Shown piece after piece: positions 17,410 through 25,887 of a stretch of 37,393 bases of DNA; position 1 is the first letter of the stretch; each line of letters begins with the position of its first letter. The position numbers were made by a program, and so were the translations under genes. Origin of the DNA: Flavobacteriales bacterium (GTDB lineage Bacteria > Bacteroidota > Bacteroidia > Flavobacteriales > BACL11); contig DUAO01000016.1 of NCBI GenBank assembly GCA_012960805.1, positions 1-37,393 on the forward strand, given 5' to 3'. The notes under the pieces are model-generated. The model was not told the DNA's origin, ran no database searches, and saw only the letters and a list, made by a program, of their open reading frames with translations.

Positions 17410-18294
17410 ATGGGATTTAAAGGGATATATGCAAATAAGTCATCAACTTCAAAAGTTGGTATTTTATTTTTATTAATTTTTCTATCATTAATATTACATA
17501 CTTTAATAGCTGTAGCTTTGGTTGCTCTCTTTTCTGATAATGGCATGGCACTTATTCAAAATCAAGATTTGAGCAATCAAGCATCTGTAAATTATTTAAA
17601 ATTGATGCAACTTTTTAGTGGCGTAGGTCTTTTTATTACACCTACATTATTATATGCACACTTAACTAATTTTGATTTTAAGCTTTTTAAACTTAGTAGA
17701 CAAAACACCATTTTAGTTATTGCCATAATGATGATAATTACTCCATTTATAGGGTTACTTTTAGAATGGAATATGATGATTTCCTTTCCCGAATGGTTAC
17801 TGCAATTTGACATTAATTCAGAGGCTATTGTAACTGCATTTTTACAAATGGATACTATCTGGGATTTATTTTATACGATTTTAGTAATTGCTGTTGTTCC
17901 TGCAATAGGTGAAGAATTATTGTTTAGAGGATATTTACAACAAAAACTTGGGAATTGGCTAAGTAATCCACATTCTGCAATTTTGATAACAGCTTTTTTA
18001 TTTAGTACTATTCACTTTCATTTTCAAGGAATGATCCCAAGATTTGTTTTAGGAGTTTTATTAGGTTATTTATTCTATTGGAGCAATTCATTATGGTTGC
18101 CAATTTTAGCGCACTTTGTAAATAACGCGCAAGCAGTTATTCTTTCTTATCCTTTATTTAAAATAGATAGTGGTGCTTATTCAGTCTTTCCAGAAAGCCC
18201 TGTTGATCCTATGATAGCACTTTTTTCTTTAGCGTCTGTCGCACTTCTTTTGTATATCTTGCATCAAAATATAAGCATAAAAAAAGGCTGGTAA
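17410..18294 (+). CDS. CPBP (Abi/Rce1-like) intramembrane glutamic protease
   Basis: A 294-residue polytopic inner-membrane protein (about 7-8 helices). The CPBP motifs are all present: EELLFR (Glu168, Glu169, Arg173), the FxxxH motif as FSTIHFHF (His202), and HFVNN (His235, Asn239). These define the metal-independent glutamic prenyl-protease-like fold. In bacteria such proteins serve varied purposes (bacteriocin immunity, protein processing), and nothing here shows which. It is a single gene between dusB and the convergent exbD genes. Its last codons form the left arm of a bidirectional terminator hairpin. A one-mismatch box TATCTTTA lies at 17375-17382 within dusB. Confidence 0.88.
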   Translation: MGFKGIYANKSSTSKVGILFLLIFLSLILHTLIAVALVALFSDNGMALIQNQDLSNQASVNYLKLMQLFSGVGLFITPTLLYAHLTNFDFKLFKLSRQNTILVIAIMMIITPFIGLLLEWNMMISFPEWLLQFDINSEAIVTAFLQMDTIWDLFYTILVIAVVPAIGEELLFRGYLQQKLGNWLSNPHSAILITAFLFSTIHFHFQGMIPRFVLGVLLGYLFYWSNSLWLPILAHFVNNAQAVILSYPLFKIDSGAYSVFPESPVDPMIALFSLASVALLLYILHQNISIKKGW

Positions 18295-18305
18295 AATCAG
18301 CCTTT
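18283..18305. terminator. Bidirectional rho-independent terminator
   Basis: The inverted repeat AAAGGCTG (18283-18290) and CAGCCTTT (18298-18305) encloses a 7-base loop. Read on the minus strand it is followed by a run of T (seven A on the plus strand, 18279-18285), a good terminator for the exbB-exbD operon. On the plus strand the tail is the weaker TTTAAAAT, for the CPBP gene, whose stop codon lies in the loop region. Confidence 0.75.
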
Positions 18306-18325
18306 AAAATATCTGCTTGTATAAA

Positions 18326-18793
18326 TTAATAGTTTCCTTTTCGGGTCGAGTAATTAATTTTTAGTGCATTTGCCTTCCTAAGCTCTTGTTTAACATCAGT
18401 GATAATCCCCATCTTTACAGTTTCATCTGCTTTAATAGATGCTGTCATATAAGGGATTTCTTTTTCATCTCTTGATTCACGCTCAGTAGCAATAAATTCT
18501 TGTATTTCACTCACTTCAGCAAAAGCATCATTCAATTGAATACGAGCAGCACTACCATAAGATGCTTGCATTCTTTTAATTGGTGAGCCAATGTAAATAT
18601 AGCTTACTAAGGATTTTTTCCCCATCTTTTTTATTTCAGTGGCTTTTGGTGTAGTTACATCTACAAATAATGTGGTTTCACGCATTACAGTGGTTACCAT
18701 AAAAAAGAAAAGTAGCATAAATACAATATCCGGTAAGGATGCAGTTGATATAGCTGGCATTCCTTTTTCCCCTCCTTTTCTGAATTTACTCAT
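18326..18793 (-). CDS. ExbD/TolR biopolymer transport protein (second copy)
   Basis: A 155-residue subunit of an inner-membrane proton channel. It has a short cytoplasmic start, one transmembrane helix (about 21-38) with the essential-type Asp22 at its beginning (SLPDIVFMLLFFF), and a periplasmic domain containing EIPYMTASIKAD and the terminal ALKINYSTRKGNY. It is the last gene of the exbB-exbD operon, one base overlapping the previous exbD, and is followed by the terminator at 18283-18305. The two ExbD proteins differ strongly in the periplasmic part, so they are likely to form hetero-oligomers or serve different partners. Confidence 0.9.
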   Translation of the reverse strand: MSKFRKGGEKGMPAISTASLPDIVFMLLFFFMVTTVMRETTLFVDVTTPKATEIKKMGKKSLVSYIYIGSPIKRMQASYGSAARIQLNDAFAEVSEIQEFIATERESRDEKEIPYMTASIKADETVKMGIITDVKQELRKANALKINYSTRKGNY

Positions 18794-19341
18794 TATGAAT
18801 CTCCTCCAATGTTTTTTGGTTCCGCTTCAGATATTTTCTGAGGGTACATTTTTCTAATTTCCTTTTTTTGTGTTTTATTCAAATCAATATAACGCTCTCC
18901 AAATTTATTTAACGCTTCTTTATTTCTGAGTTCATTATAAGCAGCAGCTAGTTCGTTTTGTACACGAATATAAGTAACATACTGAGTCCCTCTGTCATTT
19001 TGTAATGAGATAATTGCTTTCTCAGGATTTTCAGATGAACTAGGATCTCTTCCATTGTTGTCAATAAAAGTTTTAGCTCCTTCTTTAAGCTGTGAGATGT
19101 CCATATATTCACCTTCAACTAATAATTGATTATGTGTATTAATTAATACTGTATAAATATTTTTTGCATGAATTTCTGGTGGCTTTTCTTGTTCTTCTTC
19201 TGGCATTGGAGGTAGTTTGCGAGCAATACCTGTATCTACATCCATAGTTGTGGTGACCAAGAAAAAGATAAGAAGCAAAAAGGCAATATCTGCCATTGAT
19301 CCTGCATTTATCTCGGGCAATCCTCTTCTTTTGCTTGCCAT
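18793..19341 (-). CDS. ExbD/TolR biopolymer transport protein (first copy)
   Basis: A 182-residue ExbD family protein. After the basic start come the transmembrane helix (about 17-34) with Asp18 in SMADIAFLLLIFF, and a periplasmic domain with a Pro/Glu-rich linker (PPMPEEEQEKPPEI) that can span the peptidoglycan. The C-terminal extension (RYIDLNKTQKKEIRKMYPQK) is longer than in the second copy. With ExbB it should couple the proton gradient to TonB or to another energised envelope machine. The start and stop codons overlap those of its neighbours by one base each. Confidence 0.9.
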   Translation of the reverse strand: MASKRRGLPEINAGSMADIAFLLLIFFLVTTTMDVDTGIARKLPPMPEEEQEKPPEIHAKNIYTVLINTHNQLLVEGEYMDISQLKEGAKTFIDNNGRDPSSSENPEKAIISLQNDRGTQYVTYIRVQNELAAAYNELRNKEALNKFGERYIDLNKTQKKEIRKMYPQKISEAEPKNIGGDS

Positions 19342-19670
19342 TATTTAGAAAATGCTTTTGATAATTCAGCATAGAGTACCGCACCAATTGCACCAATCCC
19401 TAACACATAGAATGTAGTAAGTCCCATTCCAACTTTTTTGGCTGTTGAAGCTGTAATTTCATATTTTTCATACGATCCTAAAACTTCATCAGAAGCAATT
19501 AGGTAGGAGAATATTAATATCACAACTAATCCTCCTATTGTATAGAGTGTCTTTTTAGTATTATTAGTTTTTTGCATCATTTTTTTAATGCCAAAACCAA
19601 TTGCTGTAAGTGTAGCAAATCCTACCATTAAATAAGTAAGAATGATACCTATATTAATTAAACTTTCCAT
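19341..19670 (-). CDS. Small membrane protein of the ExbB-ExbD operon, function unknown
   Basis: A 109-residue protein with three hydrophobic segments (about 7-25, 41-61 and 78-101) and basic residues between the first two (KKMMQKTNNTKK). It has no recognised domain. It lies between exbB (2 bp) and exbD (1 bp overlap), so it must be translated with them. As far as I recall, the same position is filled by a similar small protein in other Flavobacteriia. I infer an accessory subunit of the proton channel; this is from context only. Confidence 0.75.
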   Translation of the reverse strand: MESLINIGIILTYLMVGFATLTAIGFGIKKMMQKTNNTKKTLYTIGGLVVILIFSYLIASDEVLGSYEKYEITASTAKKVGMGLTTFYVLGIGAIGAVLYAELSKAFSK

Positions 19671-19672
19671 GA

Positions 19673-20467
19673 TTATTTGTTTTTTACTAATAAATCAACA
19701 AGTGAGATAGAAGCATCTTCCATTGAGTTTACAATTGAATCTACTTTTGCAATTAAATAATTGTAGAATATTTGCAAAATAATCGCGACAATAAGTCCAA
19801 ATACAGTAGTTAAAAGAGCAATTTTAATACCATGTGCAACCAATGAAGGAGAAATATCACCTGCAGCTTCAATTGCATCAAATGCATCAATCATTCCAAT
19901 TACTGTACCCATAAACCCAAGCATAGGTGCTAGTGCAATAAATAATGAAATCCAAGATAATCCTTTTTCCAAAAGTCCCATTTGAACCGAGCCATAAGCT
20001 ACAATAGATTTTTCTACCATATCAATTCCTTCATTGGAACGCTCTAATCCTTGATAGAAGATTGAAGCAACAGGGCCTTTTGTATTTCTACAAATTTCTT
20101 TTGCCGAATCAACACCACCCTTGTTTAAGGCAGATTCAACATCATTTAATAATTTATCAGTATCAGTAGTTGCCATATTTAAATAGATGATTCTTTCAAT
20201 TGCTAATGCTAATCCTAAGATTAAACATAACAATACAATCCCCATAAATCCAGGCCCTCCTTGAATAAATTTTTGTTTTATAATTTGATGAAAAGAAGCA
20301 GTCTCTTCAACTGGAACTTCTGCTACAGCAGGTGCTTCTTCAGCAACTACAGCAGTATCTACTACCTGTTCAGTTGCAAAAGTATCATTTGCATCTTGTG
20401 CATAAACAGTGTAAGTGCCAGCAAGGAATAATCCTAATAAAGTTAGTAAGGCAAATTTGTTTTTCAT
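19673..20467 (-). CDS. ExbB/TolQ/MotA-type proton channel protein
   Basis: A 264-residue MotA/TolQ/ExbB family protein. It begins with a signal-peptide-like segment (1-23, ending VYAQ), then an acidic Val/Glu/Ala linker (24-57) and three transmembrane helices (about 73-93, 165-188 and 210-235). The signature region GLSWISLFIALAPMLGFMGTVIGMI is present (here cut: LAPMLGFMGTVIGM). The extra N-terminal export signal is known in Bacteroidota ExbB proteins. It leads the operon exbB / small membrane protein / exbD / exbD. Its promoter box TAAATTTG lies 39 bp upstream, directly after the sod gene. Confidence 0.93.
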   Translation of the reverse strand: MKNKFALLTLLGLFLAGTYTVYAQDANDTFATEQVVDTAVVAEEAPAVAEVPVEETASFHQIIKQKFIQGGPGFMGIVLLCLILGLALAIERIIYLNMATTDTDKLLNDVESALNKGGVDSAKEICRNTKGPVASIFYQGLERSNEGIDMVEKSIVAYGSVQMGLLEKGLSWISLFIALAPMLGFMGTVIGMIDAFDAIEAAGDISPSLVAHGIKIALLTTVFGLIVAIILQIFYNYLIAKVDSIVNSMEDASISLVDLLVKNK

Positions 20468-20506
20468 TTTCTTTTTTATTTGTTTAGAAATTTAATTTAA
20501 GTGTGG

Positions 20507-20514
20507 CAAATTTA
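20507..20514 (-). promoter_or_regulatory. -7 box for the exbB-exbD operon
   Basis: The minus strand reads TAAATTTG (perfect TAnnTTTG) in the 55 bp between the sod stop and the exbB ATG, giving a leader of about 35 bases. I see no -33 TTTG. Confidence 0.55.
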
Positions 20515-20522
20515 TAAAAATA

Positions 20523-21122
20523 TTATAAAGTGGCCTGATATCTCTTATTAACTTCATTCCAGTTGATTACATTAAAAAATGCATTTATGTAATCAGGGCG
20601 TCTGTTTTGGTAGTTTAAATAATAAGCATGTTCCCAAACATCAAGAGCTAAAATAGGCGTTCTTCCGCAACCCCCTTCCATTAATGGATTATCTTGATTT
20701 GGTGTAGAACAAACGCATAATTTTCCTTCTTTTACACATAGCCATGCCCAACCTGAACCAAATCTTGTCCCAGCAGCTTTTGAAAATTCTGCTTTAAAAT
20801 TATCAAAGCTCTCAAAAGCAGAATCGATAGCACTAGCTAAATCTCCTGAAGGATTTCCTCCACCATTTGGGCTCATGATATTCCAGAATAAACAGTGATT
20901 GAAATATCCTCCACCATTGTTTCTTGCTGCTCCGCTTAAGCCTGGAGTAGCACAAATTTCTTCAATACTTTTTCCCTCCATATCAGTTCCGGTTATGGCG
21001 TTATTTAAGTTGTTGGTGTAGCCCTGATGGTGTTTGCTATGGTGAATTTCCATAGTTCTAGCATCAATATGTGGTTCTAACGCATCATAAGCGTAAGGTA
21101 AATCTGGTAATTCGAATGACAT
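20523..21122 (-). CDS. Superoxide dismutase, Fe/Mn family
   Basis: Converts superoxide to hydrogen peroxide and oxygen. The 199-residue cytoplasmic protein has all four metal ligands: His27, His76 ([10 protein letters not shown]), Asp161 and His165 (LDVWEHAYY). The second-sphere region GSGWAWL is present. The sequence does not settle whether iron or manganese is used. No signal peptide is seen. It is the last of three minus-strand genes (fumarylacetoacetase, flavin reductase, sod), 23 bp after the flavin reductase. Its position near homogentisate and 4-hydroxyphenylpyruvate dioxygenases and a thiol peroxidase suggests protection against oxidants, by context only. Confidence 0.95.
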   Translation of the reverse strand: MSFELPDLPYAYDALEPHIDARTMEIHHSKHHQGYTNNLNNAITGTDMEGKSIEEICATPGLSGAARNNGGGYFNHCLFWNIMSPNGGGNPSGDLASAIDSAFESFDNFKAEFSKAAGTRFGSGWAWLCVKEGKLCVCSTPNQDNPLMEGGCGRTPILALDVWEHAYYLNYQNRRPDYINAFFNVINWNEVNKRYQATL

Positions 21123-21145
21123 AATATTTTGTTTTTGTTAATTTT

Positions 21146-21982
21146 TTATAATAAAATTTGCCAAGCATCTTCCAATTTTCCTTGGCTTAATAATTCTTTA
21201 GCTAAGATATGTTTTTCTGTTGTATTTTTTTCTTCTCTGAGCGTAAACTCTTTTTTTGCAGGAATATTTTCTTCAGAAGCTAAAATTGCTAAATCACTTC
21301 CACTTAAGGTTGAAGAGTTACGAATTTCTTCTGGCAAATTATCAAACCCCATCCCAATTATTCCAATTGGTTTTGCAAGTTGAAATAAACTATCTTTTGT
21401 GGCTTTCCCGTACCAATTTCCGCCAAGACGAGAAAGAGCATTTAGTTTTAAAGGATCAATGTTTTTTTCTGAATCCAAAATATCCTCATTAATATGAATT
21501 TTGAGTATTTCGCAGATTACTAAATTACCAGCCCCTCCTTCTTGACCTAGTGAAATAACCCGATTGACTTTACACTCAAAATTTACGGGGGATTCCTTCA
21601 CGCAAAAAGGTTTTACTTTTTCAGATTTTATTGGAGTAAATCCAGCTTTTTCAAATTCATTTACCCCTTTTGGAAAATCAGAACTACTAAGGGAAACTTG
21701 ATGTGCCATTTCAGTTGTTACTATGCTGATAACTACTTCTTTATTTTCCAAGACATTTTCTAAAGTATGTTTTATGGTATTTCCTCTTACCCTTCTGGCA
21801 GGAGAAAAAACCAAAATTGGAGGATTTGCAGAAAAGGCATTGAAAAAACTAAATGGGCTTAAATTAAGATTACCATCATTATCAATAGTGCTAGCAAAAG
21901 CAATTGGTCTTGGAGCAACAGCTCCTAAAATGTATTTGTGTACAGTTGATGTTTTTTCTATTTTTGGATCGATAGTCAGCAT
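21146..21982 (-). CDS. Flavin reductase / FMN-binding split-barrel protein
   Basis: A 278-residue protein of the flavin reductase-like domain family. The N-terminal half has the FMN-binding pattern: GAVAPRPIAFASTIDNDGN, NLSPFSFFNAFSANPPILVF and the phosphate-binding RGNTIKHT. The C-terminal part (about 215-278) is a family-specific extension with no recognised domain. It begins 4 bp after the fumarylacetoacetase stop, so the two are one transcript. It may reduce FMN for an oxygenase or act on an aromatic intermediate; the exact substrate is not visible. Confidence 0.85.
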   Translation of the reverse strand: MLTIDPKIEKTSTVHKYILGAVAPRPIAFASTIDNDGNLNLSPFSFFNAFSANPPILVFSPARRVRGNTIKHTLENVLENKEVVISIVTTEMAHQVSLSSSDFPKGVNEFEKAGFTPIKSEKVKPFCVKESPVNFECKVNRVISLGQEGGAGNLVICEILKIHINEDILDSEKNIDPLKLNALSRLGGNWYGKATKDSLFQLAKPIGIIGMGFDNLPEEIRNSSTLSGSDLAILASEENIPAKKEFTLREEKNTTEKHILAKELLSQGKLEDAWQILL

Positions 21983-21986
21983 CTAC

Positions 21987-22985
21987 TTACATATTTTTCT
22001 TTAGTGCAAATAAGGAATGAGAATCATTTTCTAAAACTACTTTGTTTTTTATTCTTCCCAATCCTTCAATTTCCATTTCTATTACATCTCCATCTTTTAG
22101 CCAGACAGGTTCGTAATCCGGATTTTTCAATTTATGCGATCCATTTAGTTCGAGCAAACAGCCCGTTCCTACTGTTCCGGAACCAATAACATCACCAGGT
22201 AAAATATCAGCACCATATGCGCATCTTTCTACAATTTCAGCAAAAGTCCAATTCATATCTTTCATATTTCCTTCAGACAATAACTCTCCATTTACCCAAC
22301 ACTTCATATTTAAACTATAAGTATCTCCTTCATGCCCATCTGCAGTGGCTACTTTTTTATCAGCCAATTCTTCTTTTGTTACCAAATAGGGGCCAATAAT
22401 TGTGCAGAAATCCTTCCCTTTTGCAGGACCTAAATTGAGTTTCATTTCCTCCATTTGAAGTGCTCTGGCACTCATATCATTCATTATTAAATACCCGGCA
22501 ATATAATTATCTGCATCTTTGGCTTTTATGTTTCTCCCTTTCTTGCCAATTACAATAGCAGCTTCCAATTCAAAGTCTAACTTCTGCATATGGTCGGGCA
22601 TACACAAAATATCCTCTGTTGGACCTAAAATAGCATTGTGATTGGTAAAATAAAAAATCGGAAACTGGTCAAATTCCGGAATCATATCTACCCCCCTATT
22701 TCTTCTGGCTGTAGCTACATGTTGCCTAAAAGCATAAGCATCTCTACATGATGGAGGGTTGGGTGCCGGAGCTAATAATGTGCTGTCAGAAAGTGAAATC
22801 CCTACTGAATTTGAATGGCCATTTTTTATACTTTCTTCCAATTCTTTTGCTTTTTGCATACCATCTTCTCCCATCTGCAAAAATTCATTCATTGTGGTTG
22901 CAATAGAGCTTAAGGAATGTATTTTTTCATTTACGATAAGTCCCAAATTGGAGGTTTCGTTATGCCGATAAGTTACAATTCTCAT
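21987..22985 (-). CDS. Fumarylacetoacetate hydrolase family protein (probable fumarylacetoacetase)
   Basis: Likely the last step of tyrosine breakdown: fumarylacetoacetate to fumarate and acetoacetate. The 332-residue protein has the FAH fold with metal ligands Glu139 and Glu141 (LDFELEAAIV) and Asp170 (MNDMSAR), the GKDFCTIIGPYLV segment and the closing GDVIGSGTVGTG. FAH-family enzymes also include acylpyruvases, but the divergent homogentisate dioxygenase and 4-hydroxyphenylpyruvate dioxygenase genes make fumarylacetoacetase the best call. A promoter box TACGTTTG is 17 bp upstream. It leads the three-gene minus-strand unit with the flavin reductase and sod. Confidence 0.9.
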   Translation of the reverse strand: MRIVTYRHNETSNLGLIVNEKIHSLSSIATTMNEFLQMGEDGMQKAKELEESIKNGHSNSVGISLSDSTLLAPAPNPPSCRDAYAFRQHVATARRNRGVDMIPEFDQFPIFYFTNHNAILGPTEDILCMPDHMQKLDFELEAAIVIGKKGRNIKAKDADNYIAGYLIMNDMSARALQMEEMKLNLGPAKGKDFCTIIGPYLVTKEELADKKVATADGHEGDTYSLNMKCWVNGELLSEGNMKDMNWTFAEIVERCAYGADILPGDVIGSGTVGTGCLLELNGSHKLKNPDYEPVWLKDGDVIEMEIEGLGRIKNKVVLENDSHSLFALKKNM

Positions 22986-23002
22986 TTTAGTTTTATTTTA
23001 TG

Positions 23003-23010
23003 CAAACGTA
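23003..23010 (-). promoter_or_regulatory. -7 box for the fumarylacetoacetase operon
   Basis: The minus strand reads TACGTTTG, a perfect TAnnTTTG, 17 bp before the ATG at 22985. It lies in the 99-bp divergent region shared with homogentisate dioxygenase. I could not find a perfect box for the plus-strand gene; a partial one (TAATTTG) occurs at about 23060. Confidence 0.55.
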
Positions 23011-23084
23011 TTAAAAAAAATGCGGTAGTATTTGTTTTTGAGCAATCAAAAAATATCCGTAATTTGCAAAAAAAATATATACAG

Positions 23085-24242
23085 ATGCCAAGATATCACA
23101 AATTAGGTAAATTCCCACACAAAAGACATACTACCTTCAGAAAAGAAGATGGAAATATCCACTATGAAGAGTTATTTGGAACCATTGGTTTTGACGGGAT
23201 GTCGTCTTTATTGTATCATTTACATAGGCCAACAATGGTAAAAGATATTGCTAAAGCTTATTCAGTTGCTCCTGAAATTTCTGTGGATAAAAACTTAAAA
23301 GCCTATTTACTAAAAGGCTTTGAAGCGCCAAAGGTTGCTGATCATTTAAAAAGTAGAATTTCAATAATGATTAATAATGATTTGAATATTTTGCTTTCCG
23401 CTCCAACTAATTTGGAAGAAGATTATTTTTATAAAAATACAGATGGTGATGAGGTTATTTTTGTTCATAAAGGAACAGGGACTTTACGCACTTTTGTGGG
23501 AAATATTAAATTTAAGGAAGGAGATTATTTAGTGATACCAAGAGGGATGATTTACACCATGAAATTTGATTCTACTGAAAATAGATTGTTTATTGTAGAG
23601 TCCTACACGCCTGTTTATACGCCCAAAAGATATCGTAACCATTTCGGTCAATTATTAGAGAACTCTCCTTATTGCGAAAGAGATTTAAGAGTCCCAGAGG
23701 GATTGGAAACACATGATGAAAAAGGGGAATTTATAATAAAAATAAAAAAGGAACAAATGATTCATGAGTATACTTACGCATCACATCCTTTTGATGTTGT
23801 AGGTTGGGATGGATATAATTTCCCGTATGCATTTTCAATTCATGATTTTGAACCTATTACAGGAAGAATACATCAGCCACCGCCGGTGCACCAAACTTTT
23901 GAAACAAGTAGATTTGTAATTTGTTCATTCTGCCCAAGAATGTATGATTATCATCCTGAATCTATTCCGGCACCTTATAATCATTCAAATATTGATTCTG
24001 ATGAGGTATTGTATTATGTAGCTGGAGATTTTATGAGCAGAAATCATGTAGAAGAAGGTTATATTTCATTGCATCCTGCAGGAATTCCTCACGGACCACA
24101 CCCTGGAGCTGCAGAAAAAAGTATAGGACAAACAAAAACAGATGAATTGGCAGTAATGATAGATACCTTTGCCCCTTTAAAATTAACAAAAGCAGCCATA
24201 GCACTTTCTGATGGAAAGTATCATAAATCATGGTTAGACTAA
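23085..24242 (+). CDS. hmgA: Homogentisate 1,2-dioxygenase
   Basis: Opens the aromatic ring of homogentisate to give maleylacetoacetate, using Fe(II) and oxygen. The 385-residue double-cupin protein has the iron-ligand region of the family: His300 and Glu307 in YNHSNIDSDEVLYYV, and His336 in AGIPHGPHPG. The PPPVHQTFE block (about 266-273) is also typical. It is the shorter bacterial type. An upstream in-frame ATG at 22917 lies inside the divergent FAH gene and its 56 extra residues are not family-like, so MPRYHKLGKFPHKRH at 23085 is chosen. The 4-hydroxyphenylpyruvate dioxygenase gene follows after 10 bp. Confidence 0.93.
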   Translation: MPRYHKLGKFPHKRHTTFRKEDGNIHYEELFGTIGFDGMSSLLYHLHRPTMVKDIAKAYSVAPEISVDKNLKAYLLKGFEAPKVADHLKSRISIMINNDLNILLSAPTNLEEDYFYKNTDGDEVIFVHKGTGTLRTFVGNIKFKEGDYLVIPRGMIYTMKFDSTENRLFIVESYTPVYTPKRYRNHFGQLLENSPYCERDLRVPEGLETHDEKGEFIIKIKKEQMIHEYTYASHPFDVVGWDGYNFPYAFSIHDFEPITGRIHQPPPVHQTFETSRFVICSFCPRMYDYHPESIPAPYNHSNIDSDEVLYYVAGDFMSRNHVEEGYISLHPAGIPHGPHPGAAEKSIGQTKTDELAVMIDTFAPLKLTKAAIALSDGKYHKSWLD

Positions 24243-24252
24243 AAAGAAAAAG

Positions 24253-25410
24253 ATGAGAGAAGATGTAACAAAAATCAACAATACTACTGATTCCCTAGAG
24301 AAAATTTTTCCTGAAGCTCAAGATTTTCTTCCTTTATTAGGAACGGATTATGTAGAATTTTATGTGGGAAATGCAAAACAGGCAGCTCATTTTTATAAAA
24401 CAGCTTTAGGATTTCAGTCGCTTGCTTATGCGGGGCTTGAAACGGGTGTTACCGATAGAACTTCTTATGTGGTGGTACAGGATAAAATCCGCTTGGTATT
24501 TACTACGCCAATGCCTTCAGAAAATAAAGAAATTTTTGATCACATTAAAAAACATGGAGATGGCGTGAAAGTAATTGCACTTTGGGTAGATGATGCAAAA
24601 TCTGCTTGGGAAGAAACAACAAGTAGAGGGGCTGAATCTTATTTTGAACCAAGAACAGAAAAAGATACAGATGGAGAGGTGGTAAAATCTGCCATTAAAA
24701 TTTATGGAGATACCGTTCATGTTTTTGTAGAGCGCAAAAACTACAATGGATGCTTTATGCCAGGATTTGAAAAGTGGGAATCGGAATATAATCCATCTTC
24801 TTGTGGGTTTAAATATATTGATCATATGGTAGCCAATGTAGGGTGGAATGAAATGAATATTTGGGAAAAATTCTATAATGAAACTATGGGATTTGCTAAC
24901 CTGATTACTTTTGATGATAAGGATATTTCCACTCAGTTTACCGCACTTATGAGTAAGGTAATGACTAATGGAAACGGGAGAATTAAGTTTCCGATTAATG
25001 AGCCGGCTGAAGGAAAAAAGAAATCGCAGATTGAGGAATATTTGGATTTTTATGATGGCCCTGGATGTCAGCATATTGCAATAGCTACTGATGATATTGT
25101 ATCCACTGTTGCTCAGATGGAAAAAAGAGGGGTAGAGTTTTTAAAAGTACCATCAACATATTATGATACTGTGCTTGATAGAGTTGGCAAAATAGATGAA
25201 GAAATTCTGACACTTAAAAAACATGGCGTTTTGGTGGATAGAGATGATGAAGGTTATTTATTACAGATTTTTACAAAGCCATTAACCGACAGACCAACTT
25301 TATTTTTTGAGATTATTCAAAGGAAAGGAGCAAAATCTTTTGGAAAAGGCAATTTTAAAGCCCTTTTTGAATGCATAGAAGCAGAACAAGAAAGAAGAGG
25401 AACGCTATAA
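24253..25410 (+). CDS. hppD: 4-hydroxyphenylpyruvate dioxygenase
   Basis: Converts 4-hydroxyphenylpyruvate, the transamination product of tyrosine, to homogentisate, the substrate of the enzyme encoded just upstream. The 385-residue protein has two vicinal-oxygen-chelate domains; the iron ligands are His191 (YIDHMVANVG), His274 (GCQHIAIATDD) and Glu353 (LFFEIIQRKG). The N-terminal domain starts at about residue 29 (LGTDYVEFYVGN). It is co-transcribed with hmgA (10 bp gap) and followed by the thiol peroxidase gene after 13 bp. Confidence 0.96.
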   Translation: MREDVTKINNTTDSLEKIFPEAQDFLPLLGTDYVEFYVGNAKQAAHFYKTALGFQSLAYAGLETGVTDRTSYVVVQDKIRLVFTTPMPSENKEIFDHIKKHGDGVKVIALWVDDAKSAWEETTSRGAESYFEPRTEKDTDGEVVKSAIKIYGDTVHVFVERKNYNGCFMPGFEKWESEYNPSSCGFKYIDHMVANVGWNEMNIWEKFYNETMGFANLITFDDKDISTQFTALMSKVMTNGNGRIKFPINEPAEGKKKSQIEEYLDFYDGPGCQHIAIATDDIVSTVAQMEKRGVEFLKVPSTYYDTVLDRVGKIDEEILTLKKHGVLVDRDDEGYLLQIFTKPLTDRPTLFFEIIQRKGAKSFGKGNFKALFECIEAEQERRGTL

Positions 25411-25423
25411 ATTAAATAAAATT

Positions 25424-25876
25424 ATGACACATTTAAAAATCGGAGATAACGCACCAGCAATTAATTCTGTAGATCAGAATGGAGACGCAATTACATTAGA
25501 ACAATTTAAAGGAAAAAAAGTTGTCCTTTATTTTTACCCTAAAGATATGACCCCTGGCTGTACGGTTCAATCTTGTAATTTGAGAGATAATTATAAAGTG
25601 CTTTTAGACAAAGGATATGTTGTGTTGGGCTGCTCGGTAGATAGCCCAGCAAGACATGTTAAATTTATAGAAAAATACGATTTACCATTTTCACTTATTT
25701 CAGATGAAGACAAAAAAGTAGTTGAGGATTATGGAGTTTGGGGGCTTAAGAAATTTATGGGTAAAGAGTATATGGGAATAAGCAGAACCACTTTTGTTAT
25801 TGATGAAAAAGGGTTGATTGAAGATATTATTACTAAGGTAGATACTAAAGATCATACTGCTCAGATATTAAAGTAA
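25424..25876 (+). CDS. bcp: Thioredoxin-dependent thiol peroxidase (BCP/PrxQ type)
   Basis: Reduces hydrogen and organic peroxides with electrons from thioredoxin. The 150-residue peroxiredoxin has the peroxidatic Cys46 in YPKDMTPGCTVQSCNLRDN and a resolving Cys51 five residues later, the alpha2-type PrxQ arrangement. The rest (KKVVLYFYPKD, FSLISDEDKKV, SRTTFVIDEKG) is canonical. Being 13 bp downstream of hppD, it is likely to be expressed with the tyrosine-degradation genes, whose dioxygenases use oxygen. Confidence 0.95.
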   Translation: MTHLKIGDNAPAINSVDQNGDAITLEQFKGKKVVLYFYPKDMTPGCTVQSCNLRDNYKVLLDKGYVVLGCSVDSPARHVKFIEKYDLPFSLISDEDKKVVEDYGVWGLKKFMGKEYMGISRTTFVIDEKGLIEDIITKVDTKDHTAQILK

Positions 25877-25887
25877 AGTTTAAGATT

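Noticed and set aside
22917-23084. Upstream extension of the homogentisate dioxygenase frame
   Set aside because: The 56 extra residues lie inside the divergent fumarylacetoacetase gene and its promoter and do not resemble the family; the start at 23085 is canonical.
24843-24940. Possible frameshift or odd region in the second HPPD domain
   Set aside because: The frame is continuous and the ligands His191, His274 and Glu353 are correctly spaced.
24517-25074. 185-codon open frame on the minus strand
   Set aside because: It is fully antisense to the 4-hydroxyphenylpyruvate dioxygenase gene, whose domains and iron ligands are intact; the antisense protein shows no family features.
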